Below are positions 43,525-56,000 of a DNA stretch of 64,000 nt, piece by piece. Origin of the DNA: Mesocentrotus franciscanus (lineage: Eukaryota > Echinodermata > Echinoidea > Camarodonta > Strongylocentrotidae); contig CP137683.1 of NCBI GenBank assembly GCA_037976565.1, positions 1,894,637 through 1,958,636 on the forward strand. Reading direction: 5' to 3'. A program made the translations under genes and the position numbers. The notes beneath the pieces are model-generated. The model did not search any database. It worked only from the letters and a program-made list of their open reading frames with translations, and was not told where the DNA came from. The stretch's first letter is position 1, and every line of letters starts with the position of its first letter.

Positions 43525-43767
43525 ATGGATTCTCGGAGTCACATTCTGCGTCTTCTCGTGATCGTCGTCGCCGTCGCCATACCTTCATCTGAACAGATCA
43601 GTGTTGGTGATGTCGATGGAGGTCGAGATCGTCGGGATACCCGACTGGATGATGCTCGGGAGTTCCTAACGGATTATAACTCGACGGCGGAGATGGTGTT
43701 CTCTGAGTCTGCTTTAGCCAGCTGGGCTTACAGTACCAACATTACAGATTATAATCAAGAGAAAGAG
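43525..43767 (+). CDS. ACE: ACE-like exon 1: signal peptide and N terminus (81 codons)
   Basis: The first Met follows an upstream block shared with the second copy, and the coding part ends at GAG before gtaggat. Residues 1-24 ([20 protein letters not shown] then SSEQ) form a clear signal peptide. The rest contains [20 protein letters not shown], matching the start of the M2 fold (helix with YN and a W-AY motif). Two N-glycosylation sequons, NST and NIT, are present. The copy at 61989 starts at the same codon, which supports this start. Confidence 0.93.
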
Positions 43768-46700
43768 GTAGGATCTTTGAACATGATCGCAATATATGTT
43801 CCCCAGGGATCTGTAGAAATACTGTAAGCATGCGTGACCACAGGATTTCCAGACACCCCCTAAACGAGGATTTCTTCTGAAGCCAGAATACACCCTAAAT
43901 GGATATTTCACAAAAGTGTACTCCTAAACAAAACTGTAACCCCTTGAGCATTTTGAAGAGCGATAGGGATTACCATTTAAGTTGTTGACAATGTAAAAAA
44001 AAATATGTATCGCACAAATTGTTTTGTCGAGCAAATGCTGTACTTGTAATCGACAAATGCTTTAAATCTGTTTGTACTTTAAATGTATACTGCACATGAA
44101 ACTCGTAAATGGTTACAATGTATAATGTTTATCATTATACTTCGATCAGTTTATTTCATATTTTCACATTTTATGTTACACTTTGTCAGTTTTGTTCAAG
44201 AATAATATAATGATAAGAATAATACATACAAGGTATTTTCAGTAAACACAAGTTCATGAAATATATTACATCACTTTGGTATGCTTGTAGTTTCTTGTAA
44301 ATGAAGGACTCAGTAAAATTGGAATGAGGATGTGAAGGAGCCTAAGATGAGAGCATAGTTTGTTGGTCGTAGACTACGGAGGGGTAATACATGAGTCTAG
44401 GAAATTGTGGGAACGAACAAAGAACAGTTGAAAAAGTGGAAGTAAATAAATATCATTAAAGGGGGTCTCAAATGTAAGTGAATACTCATTATATCGAATA
44501 GTTCATATTAAATAAAAACCAATAAATATGTAATAAAAATGATGTAATGATATAAATGATGTAATTTAATCTTAAAACGAATGTATACAGGTTTATCAAA
44601 TCAATTGGGACCTAAGCTATTACTTGAAAATCCAGGATATACAACTTAATTTCTTTGTTTCACTCACTATCCTTGTCCATGTACAGCCGATCATGTAAGA
44701 GCATACCTTCAAACCTGTTTCATGCATTTGATGTGTATGTTGTAAAATCATACAAACCTGCCAATCTGCCTTTATAAACGTTGGACCTGGTAAAATTGCA
44801 ACTTTCTCAATATCATGTTTATGTCACTATTTGTCAAATTATTTCTTTTTCTTTTCTCAAACTATGTTGGATTTATTTATACTATTTTTACTCCGTATAT
44901 GTATTATACTCTTCTACTTTCTACTGTTTTACTTCTTCTTTAATATAACGAAATCATATTTTAGAAATAATGTATAAACAAATAACAATATCTTTTTTAC
45001 TTTTTATTATTATGACAGGTCGAAGCTAGTCTGAAGTCAGCAGCTTTCAGTAAGAAATCTGCGATGACGGCTCGCGAGTTCGACGATGTCATTGAGAGCT
45101 TTCCCGAAGATGTTCAACGTCTACTTGGTTTCATATCCGACATCGGAGTAGCTGCGCTCGATAACGATACCGTACAGGAGGTGAGTACCAGTGATTAATT
45201 CATTCTCTTAGATTACATTCAAAGTAATTCACTCTCATGATTTTCATTCTACTAATTCAGCAAACCCGACCCGTGTCTAAAGGGAGGAAGTGAGAGACAA
45301 CACTAGAGGACGGGGTTGAGCCTCAGAGTAAAGATAATAATAGTGTTTGGAATATGTTTTGTTTTCCCCCTTAAATCTATGAATATCTCCCCACTTTTCA
45401 TCCTTCAAAACATCACGGAACTCAATCATAGAATGGGGCACGCCGGCATACGCCCCCATTCCTTCGTTTGAAAGCCCCATAATTTGTTGTTATACTCCTA
45501 GCGTAAAGCTTACTGCACCAGGGGATATGGGTGTATCCAGGATCCTGTCAAAGAGATGGGTGAACGGCTCCGACAAATTTCTGACCCCCCAAAAGTGTAA
45601 TGTTCACATGACAAGTATTGCACGCAAATAACTAGCGAAATATAGTTTTGGTTGTCATATAATTGTATTGGGAAGCGATGCCCCAGGCCCCAGCTACATA
45701 CTGATCTGAACCTTATTATTTCTTCATGTATTTAATCGATTTTGTTTTGTTTTGTTTTGTTCTGTTCTGTTTTCCTTTTTTTTTTCTTCATCATGCACAG
45801 GGACATTAAACAAGTATAACATGTAAACGTGCGGTCGATTCCCTTTACTTCTCCGTGTTTTTGTGCTGTCTGCTCGTGTTTGTATTCCCTTGTCTAATTG
45901 GTCATTGTTGTATCTTGGTTAACTTGTAATTGCAATAGTACCTTGCTTGGTTAGTTGGGTTGGGTGTAATTTACATTTCATTAAGCAATCTTTAGGAGTT
46001 TCACGTAAGGTCAAGGATAACAAAATACGAAATCCATATTTCTCTCTTACTACAACAGGGACGAATGAATCTTCCTACAAAAGGTTGTTTTTCTTTAGTC
46101 TGCCACGGGGTTGTCTGGTCTACACCCTTTTTCCAAACATTGCAGTTGTTGTATATAGACCCTACTCTTGGAATCCATGGTATATGTATATCATGTTTAC
46201 AGGCCTTTTATTCTTCCGAGGTTGGAATTATGATTATGCGGTATGACGTATGTTCCTAGCTGCCGTTGTCTTGACCGCCACCAGCCTCCTATTTACTCTC
46301 TCTCTCTCTCTCTCTTTCTTTCTCTCTCTATTTATCTATCTCATTCGTACACCCCCTACCTCTCCTCTCCCCCTCCCCGTCTCCCTCTCTATATCTCTCA
46401 ATAACACCCTCTACACTGTGTGTATTCATTCCATTTCCTTCTTTCTACCACTGTTAATTCGATATTTGTTAGAGCTGAGGTGTATAGGCTTAACTGCTAG
46501 GTCCAGCAATTTAAAGAGTGGGGTACAAAATATCGACAATGTGTCTCTCCTTAGCCCTCATCTTTATACACCCCCTTCCTCCCTGTCTCCTTCCCTCTTT
46601 ACAATAGTCTGTACTTGTGAATAGGATGGGTGTAAATATTCAGTGAGAAGAATGTCCCCAACCAATCAAGCTGTTGTGAAATTTACACTGAATCAGATTA

Positions 46701-49700
46701 GGATAATATATATTTGATGATTAGTTTCCAATTGCCTATTAATCATTTTATTTCCATTACGTGGTATGAGTGTGCGTGACAAATTTTGTTTGGGTTCATA
46801 AGGGCGTATTCGAGTGGTTTAAGCACTTGACTTGAAATTCAAAGGTCGTGGTTCGATCCCCGACACGGCACTAATGTCCTTTGGCAAGGCATTAATCTAC
46901 ATTTGCCACACTCGACCCAGGTGAGGTAAATGGGTACCTGGCAGGAATTAATTCCTTGAAATGCTAGAGCGCTGTAATGGCAGCTAGGCTAAAGCCGGGG
47001 TAATAATTACATAGTGCGCCTCGGAATAGAAGTTCTAGATAGACGGCGCTATACAAATGCCTATTATTATTATTACAAGGGGAAATCCAACCTTGATAGC
47101 AAACTACTCTGGAGGAAACAATAATGTGCTATCAATAATATATTTTGAGCAGTGCTCCAAGAGATAAGGCGCTTAGGAGAAAAAACAGAAATTAATGATT
47201 TTGTAAAAGCGCGACAAACGGGAGAGTTGATCGCGACTACGTCAAAATCCACTGACCAGACTGCCAATTTAAGATTTGCATAGACTTAGTGATTTCATTC
47301 ATAACTTTCTTATTATTGGTCCGATTTATTTCAAACTTCGCCCTTCTGTTAATCAAATGAAGTTATTACAATGGTTGGATCGCAATTTAACACAGAGTTT
47401 TAACATGCCCTTCTGTCTCTGATCAGAAGCAATTTCATATGTACATCCTTACATATATTTCTCAATCCTGGATAGTACAACGAAATCATGGGTGAGATGA
47501 ATAAGATATACAGCTCCACCCAGGTGTGCCGCCCTGATGATCCATCAGACTGTCTCTATCTTGAGCCGGGTAAGTTCCTCATTATCATTCATCATCGTCG
47601 GCCTCAAGTCTTTTGCACACGATGCGACATTTGCCCCAAACCTCAGTCATAACGCCAAACCAACTCTACACCGACTCCATACAGACTCCAAACCGACTCT
47701 ACACCGACTCCACACCGATTCCAAACGGACTCCACACCGACTCCATACAGACTCCACACCGACTCTACACCACCTCCATTCAGACTCCATACCGACTCCA
47801 CACCGATTCCAAACCGACTCCACACCTACTCTACACCGACCCCACACCGACTCCATTCAGAAACCACACCGACTCTACACCGACTCCAAACCGACCCCAC
47901 ACCGACTCCATTCAGACTCCACACCGACTCCACACCGATTCCACACCTTCCCCACACCGACTCTATTCAGACTCCGCACCGACTCCACACCGATTCCACA
48001 CCGACTCCAAACCGACTCCAAACCGACTCTAATCCGACTCCACTCAGATTCCAAACCGACTCAAAACCGATCTTCTTCTTTTTTTTGCCAATCAAGGGGA
48101 AGATTTGTATTCGATCCGAATTGTCAGTCTGGTGTCGGTCTTGGTGGTGTCACTGAGGTATAAGCCCGTTGAAAACGAGGCATCTTTTGCCTTTTGAAAA
48201 ACTGCGTGGTATTTTCATAAATGAAGGGAGTGTATTATAATAATATGAGTGATAAGCCGTTCTGAGATTATGATAAACCCCATGCGCTTACGAAGTAGTC
48301 CGGGTAATTAACATAATATAAGTATTATATACATGTATTTACTACTCACAAGGTAACAATCCGGCCGCTATTTCACGGATTGACGATCGATTAATATATA
48401 TATATATTTATATACTATATTTTCATATTAATGATATGTAATGTAAAATATTTGTGCGTGTCTTTGTATGCATCCTTTATATTTCCCCTAAAATAATACT
48501 CGATCTGCACTAGCTTATCTTATTTCGATTGCATCTGATATGCTTACGTATTTATTGACAAAAGGGGAGGTAGAGAAAATGGTTAGGAAAGGGGAATAAG
48601 AGTTGCTGTGCTGTTAAAAAAAGCTTGTATTTGTTCAAAACGTGAATAGCAAATATAAAGAGCAATTAGTCGAGGCTGCATGGACGAAATCTATTTATTC
48701 ACGATGAACCTATGGACGACTGCTTTTCAATAAGTGCTTTTAGGAGGGGTGTTAAAATTAGTTTATGAGATGAATTTCCTTTTCCTGTACCTGACACGCA
48801 TTGGTTTTTGTAACTTCCTTAAAACTTGTTTGTATTTTCTTCTGTTTTGTGATCACATAATGTATATTTGCCATTGTACACTTGTACATGTATAGTTCTG
48901 GGGGCGTTTCACAAAGCCTTTTTTCAATGACAAATGACAAAAATCAGTGACAAATCTGCTGATAACCAATCAGAAGCAAGAATTTCAGTAGCTTATAACA
49001 AAAACTGGCATTTGTCACGGATGACAAGTTTTGTGAAACGCCCCCCCCCCCTGATGTGACATGATCTTTGTTATTGTTCAACCAATGGACAAATAATTTA
49101 TGTTGTATTTCAATAAATTCAACTCAATTTAAATCAGATTACATGACAATAAACAATGTAGCATATCCGTAAAACAGCCGCAATTGTTGCGGCTAATTTG
49201 CGGGTAGCGATGCAGACATAAACGGGTCTTAGGCTATATGCTAAAAGTGAATGGAAAATAAACAGGGCAAAATATGTTGGATTGCTGGGAATACGGGCTG
49301 CATGGTGGTAATGACATGCTTGCATGAATAGCGCATGTAATAATTAAAGCAATCGAAATGACTCCTCGTGTGCAAATAGGCATAGAATGCAGAAGCCAAA
49401 ATAGTCGTATCATAATAATGAATGACGCATTAAAATGTGGAATGGGATTAAAATTATGTTAGAAATTAGAAAATAGAAGTGTGAGACGGACTAATCACTT
49501 AACTTTTCCGTGTTTTTCTTTCTTTTGCGTTCATTTTCTTTCAGGTCTAGGACAGATAATGGCTACCTCTACGGACTGGGATGAACTCGTCTGGGCTTGG
49601 GAGGGATTCCGTGATGCAGTAGGGATACCAAACAAACCTCTATACGCGAGATACGTGGACATTGCCAATGAAGGAGCCAGAGCTAACGGTTAGCATAGTG

Positions 49701-52700
49701 AATTTAGAGAGATAGTTGCGATACACGTAGGCGAGCATTAAATGGAGTCCGGATAGATTGAATTATAAAGATACTCGTTGATTCAAAATGATAATTTGTG
49801 TACTGAAAATCTTTAGCATGAACGCTTTTGATAATAAAATATTACTGCCTAATAATTATGATTTCAATACAAATCAGATTTAATCGGATCTAATTACCAA
49901 AAATTTCATAAATAAGATTAATAGGTAAAAAGTAATTGACAATATTGTTTATAAACTTAGGTCAAAGGGAGACACGTCCACACAAGTTTTGATAATAGCC
50001 TTGCTCTTAATTGTAACATAGAAACACCGGCCGAGAGGATGCCTATACGTGTAAACAAACACAGCTATGACATAAAAAAACATTTTTCGAGTACAATTAA
50101 GAGAGTGTGACGGCACGAGCACGGTAGTGTGAGTGATATGATGTGAGCGTGTCTCCCAGACTGAAGTCTTTTCTCTAATTACAGGGTATGATGATCTTGG
50201 TGACTCCTGGAGGTCTGGTTACGGTGATAACCTGGAAGAGGAGGTGTACGAACTCTACAATGCTATTCTTCCTCTCTACAAGCAGCTCCATGCCTACGTC
50301 AGACGCAAGCTTAACGGGGTCCACGGATCAGAACATGTTCCCCTCACCGGCCATCTGCCTGCTAATGTTCTAGGTGAGTTACTATGGTAACGCCATATAG
50401 AGTGAAAATTCAAAACCGTATGGGTGATGATGAATACGACGATGAAGACGATGCCGATGTAGCCGACAATGATACTCACGATGATGAAAGTGGTGATGAT
50501 GATGATGATGATAATTGTGATGATTATGCTGCTTCTGATGATGATGATGACGTCACCAATGAAAATGTGCTAACATTACAATAATTATGACAATGACGTA
50601 TAACGTAATCCGAACGTGATATCTGTGGGATATACGATAGTGTAATTGTAATAGTCACTGAGTTGATTTGTCGAAATCAAATGATGATAATGTTATACTT
50701 CTCTTCTTTAGCTTTTACTAGTCAAGATTCAACATTATTTTAATCTTGGCTGTCCGTTTATCATACAGAAATTACTTCATATAACATAGCTTAATAGTAC
50801 CATACCAACTATACAGGTGACATGTGGGGTCGTTTCTGGACGAACATCTATCCCCATGTGGTTCCATACCCTGACCTACCGAATATTGACGTCTCTGATG
50901 AAATGGTCCGACAGGTGAGTAAAGCGCGTTGCACACGAAGCGTCATTCAACTGACGTAGGACTGCGTCAGAGACTGGTGTGGTTTTTGACGCACCATGTG
51001 AGAGTGACGTCGTACAATATGTGAATGCAAAATATATAATAAACATTGAGTTGGATTATTTACTAATGGGTTGATTGTCTTAACAGCTAGGTTAGGGCAG
51101 GGAATAAAGTAATCAAGATGGCGTCTAAATCCTAACCTTTTTTTGTCCTAGCGACAATTATTGTCCACGAGGTATAACCGTCAATGGGGTTGTCTTCGAT
51201 TATTCATTGTTTCTTCATGACGTATTTCGTGTTAGGAATTATTAGCATAGAACACCAATAAACTAACTACCTCGATTATCATCTTCCTGGAATAATTTGC
51301 AATCCTAACCAAATACTATTTAGGATACAAACTCCATATTTTGAGATTTGAATCTCATAACCGTTCACAGGGTAAATTGTCCTAGCCCTCTTGCGGCTTA
51401 CATTGTTCTATTAGGTCTTTGCGTCTTCGGGTTTCACGAAGTTTCGTGAATAATCAAGTCCCAATTATCGAAGGGTCGGGTGTATCGTTTGTGAAATACA
51501 CGCTCTTGTCGCCAAAGTGTTGGCTCCAGTGCACTCGACACTTTCTGACAAATTTACGGAAAAGCGTCTCGACCCGACACTATATAGTACGAGATAAATA
51601 ATCACAAGAGTTCGTAAAAACTCGACCTATCGTGAATAGGGGGCATGTTTTACTAAAGTTCGTGTAGCCCGACAACCCGAACCCGACGCGAAGATCCTAT
51701 TGATCGAAGTAGACCCCACGTGATAATAGATCAAGGTTGATAGTTGCCTGAGGGTAGAGAATAGTCCAGGATTAATACTATTTTCAATCGGCAGTCTCTA
51801 CAAAAAAAAGACCGGTATATATATATATATATATATGGGTATATATATATATATATATATACATAGGCTAGTATGAGACATAACATATCCGTTTGCCGAC
51901 TTTTTTTACACTCGATCTTATTCTTTTTTCCAGAATTACACCGTGGACAGGATGGCTCGTATGGCAGATGAATTCTTCAGCTCCATGGGTCTATTTCCGG
52001 CCAATGATGAATTCTGGGAAAATTCCATGTTGGAGAGGCCTGATGATGGCAGAGATGTGGTATGTCACGCGTCTGCATGGGACTTCTACAACAGAGTAGA
52101 CTTTAGGTTAGTTTTACACGCTCACTAGCTAAAAGGTTTTGCTCAACTTTTTTTTTTGGGGTTGAGGTGTCGAACCACATTGCCGACAAGTTTGCGGAAA
52201 ATTTCGCACATTAACATGTACCATATGAATGGTTATTGAATTAATGAAGGCAATTTCATTATATTGCCAAAAACAAAACTGGGGTAAACATATACGTATG
52301 GGCCCCCTGTCGGCGGCACTGAGCCAATAACGATAAAGCCCTATTCATGGCGAATTGGCGACAGTGGAAAGTCAATATTGGTCCTGACTGTATTGGTGTA
52401 ATGTTGTAATTTTTTTATTGTTGCTACAGGATGAAGATGTGCACAAGCGCGGCTCTAATATGTTTACTGATGTTTGTTGTTGATCATTATGTATTGTTGT
52501 TAAATCATGAATATATACCAGTGGTTTTTTTTTCTCTTTTTTTTTTTCTTGCCGATCTGTTGCAGGATAAAGATGTGCACCGAGGTTAACATGGACTACT
52601 TCTTGACGCTACATCACGAGCTTGGTCACATCCAATACGACATGAATTACAAACACCAGCCAGTGTCTTTCAGGGTGGAGCTAACGGTGCTTTCCATGAG

Positions 52701-52879
52701 GCCATAGGGGAGGTGATGTCGCAGTCAGTAGCCACGCCCAAACATTTAAAAGAGGTCGGCTTGTTTGATGGCGAGGATGACCCAACAGAAGGTGAGTATA
52801 ACTAAACTCGATGACCTATCCACGATTGTAATGATTATTACTACGATATAACCATAACAAAACTACTGTTACTACTATA

Positions 52880-52940
<61 letters not shown>

Positions 52941-53004
52941 GCTGCTGCTACTACTACTACTACTACTAATACCACTAGTAGTACCGCTGCTGCTACTGCA
53001 ACTA

Positions 53005-53040
<36 letters not shown>

Positions 53041-56000
53041 GACAGTACTACTACTTCTACTTATACTTCAACTACTAGGATGACCCAGTAGATGGTGAGT
53101 ATAACTAAACTCGATGACCTCTCCACGATTGTAATGATATTACTACTACATGTATAACCATAAAACTCTACTGTTACTACTACTACTACTACTACTTCTA
53201 CTACTACTACTTCTCCTGATACTTCAACTACTAGGATGACCCAGTAGATGGCGAGTATAACTAAACTTGATGACCTCTCCACGATTGTAATGATATTACT
53301 ACTACATGTATAACCATATAACTCTACTGTTATTGCTACTACTGCTACTGAACTGAACTTCTGACAGAGGCAAGATATAATTCAATTCTAAAATCTCTGT
53401 CGAGGAAAAGTATGCTAACATACAAACAAACAAAGAAATACAAGAGGAAAATATACAGGTATTCATCGTGTTTCTATATCTCTTTTTCTGTAGTGACGGA
53501 TACGGACATCAACTTCTTGCTGAAGATGGCTTTACCAACCATCGGAACCCTTCCCTTCAGTTTAGCCCTTGAGCAATGGAGATGGGATGTATTCAGTGGG
53601 AAAACAGATGTGAATGCTGGTACTGCGAGATGGTGGCAACTCAAGTGTGTACAAATTTAAGGACAAACTCGATTTAATCGTAGCATTTGATATATATATA
53701 TATGCGTTTGATATCACTTTGCATGATATAAATTAAATTTGTGGTGTTTTTGTTTTGGTTCTTAATGAGAGTTTTGTCTAGCTTTAGCTTCTGGGTGCTC
53801 CTGATGGCTGGTCTATTTATACGAAATCAATCGTGATTGGTAAGGTCCCAAAATTAGCTTGTCAAAGATAAAATAGAGTCGGTCCATCCAGAGATAATAT
53901 ACGATTAATACAATTTTTAGAAGTCCAACTTACAACAATATCAGCGGTCTATTACTGACAGAAGATACAACAAACCTTAACACAAAAGTTACAAAAATAT
54001 TCAGAATACGATGCCTGTACATTAATATATTTCATTTATCGTCCCATTCTTCTTCTTCTCCTTCTTTTTCTTCTTCCACTCCTCTTTTCTTTCCTGTTTT
54101 GCTCCTCCTCCCAATCCTTTTCATCTTCCTCCTGCTCCTCCTCCTTCTCCTGATGATAGGAATGATCTTATAGGTGTCAAAGCTCCCGCGGAAAGAACAG
54201 AAGAAGATTTCGAGGCCGGTGCCATGTACCATATCATCATATCGTATCCTTTTATTGGGTAAGTATTTTCATTATAGCAGCGCAATTTGCCCATTTAGCA
54301 TTTATACCCAGGGAACACTAGACGTTCTAGAGACGTAAGTAATGTTCACACATTTTAACGTCCTTACGAGGTTTTGGGAACGTCTCGACAACTTTGTGTA
54401 ATTGCTTGGTAGGGTACCGCAGCATTTCATTTTGGGATAACTTTTTCACAATGAATTTCATTTTCTGAATCTTCTTTGTTTGATTTTTATTTCTGCATAT
54501 TTCAACATAGGCTTAATACAAAGAAATTTTCAAATTAGGTACATATATATATATATATATAATTATATCATAATACAAATCAATTAAATAATCATACCTT
54601 TAAAATAAATCATTTCAAAATTAAAATTTTATGAATCTTACTTCCCTCAACACCAAAGTTCCTGTTGCCTCTGGAACCGTTCCTCGTCTGTATCACACGT
54701 TCTTCTTGGATACATTTTGTGAAATCGATAACTGCTACTTTGAAGACAGTTACATCTGTATGTTGACCGTTTCAACAAGTTTTTTAAGTCCCATTCATTT
54801 TGCTAGAGAACAATAGCTTTCATTGGCTTAACTGGTCGGTTTTAAGTGATGTTGATGAAGGGGTTCGAACATGTGGAGCAAAGTGTGCAGCACTTTATAA
54901 CTGCAAGGCAACGGTGCTATATCATAATACCCTTTGTTTGTATTCAATTGTATTGAATGTAATCACTAAAAACCTTTATTTCTCTCAGATACTACATCAG
55001 GACCATCATTCAGTTCCAGTTCTACCAGTCTCTGTGCCAGTCCGCCAGCCATACAGGACCGCTCCATAAATGTGACTTTTACAGGTCAACAGAAGCAGGA
55101 GAGAAATTGGCGTAAGCACGACCATCTCGCTTTTCATATCCTAAATAATGATGTTATTGTAGAGACATTTATTATGATGATGGTTACAATGGCGAACATT
55201 AATGGGTCACATGTGTAGGAATTGATTCTCCTGGTGCGATTTGTGAGAAATGTAACTCGTTGTATAAATACTCATTTTAAATTCAAGAGAAAATGGAGGT
55301 ATGCAGACATAATTTGACATTAACTTAAACAGTCAGTGGGTCAAATACATTCTAAAATCCATGAAGGATTAGTCATGTATAGATACCCTTCCAAATGGAA
55401 AAATGCTAAACGAATACATTCACGTATTATTTAAAAACAAAAACAAACATATATTTACAGCAGGTTGACTTTGAAATATTTCCCCCTTGTCTTGTGTACG
55501 CATTGAACGATGAGGGCACTATATCCACGATGCGTTATTCGCTGTATTCCGAGTATTATCTGATTTGACATGACATGCAGGGGCCTGTAAGTCCCCAAAT
55601 CCATCTATGTGAGAACATTATAGTTAAATTACGTACACAACGTAATTCCTTAAGAATTTTTACATTCTGAATAGCTTTTTGAAGCAATTATGTTCATGAA
55701 TATGCTTTATAAGTCACGGGTTAAAAAAATACATTTAAAATATCACTTTACAAATATACATGTACTTTGCATTCTAGCTAGGTGAGCTTACTATTTGATG
55801 CAATGATCTTGTAAAGTAATCGTTGTCATGAAAATAATCTCAGACATAACCTTTTAATATTAAATAATTGATAAATTCATTTTGTCCATGAAAACAGAGC
55901 AATGTTATCGATGGGGTCGAGCAAACCATGGCCAGAAGCGATGGAAGCCCTCACCGGTCAAAGAGAAATGAAAGCCGATGCCATCTTGGAATACTTTCAG

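Larger units (their letters stand above)
43768..47475. other. ACE-like introns 1 and 2
   Basis: Intron 1 (43768-45018) is AT-rich and featureless. Intron 2 (45181-47475) has a TTTTG/TTCTG tract near 45742, a CT repeat, the SINE at 46802 and a partial TTAA-element arm at about 47265. Confidence 0.75.
47570..51933. other. ACE-like introns 3 to 6
   Basis: Intron 3 holds the 11-bp minisatellite and the short MITE at 48899. Intron 4 is plain. Intron 5 has a GAT repeat and the dispersed fragment at 50590. Intron 6 has an AT microsatellite. Exons inside this span are listed separately. Confidence 0.75.
53645..55897. other. ACE-like introns 9 to 11
   Basis: Intron 9 ends in a TTC/TCC tract (54042-54150). 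Introns 10 and 11 are AT-rich with a short AT run at 54545 and no further features seen. Confidence 0.75.

Noticed and set aside
46802..46875. tRNA-Ser gene
   Set aside because: The tRNA-like head is degenerate and joined to a SINE body with an ATT tail.
47537..48163. 208-codon + strand ORF with [11 protein letters not shown] repeats
   Set aside because: Translation of the 11-bp minisatellite in an ACE intron; equally open on the opposite strand.
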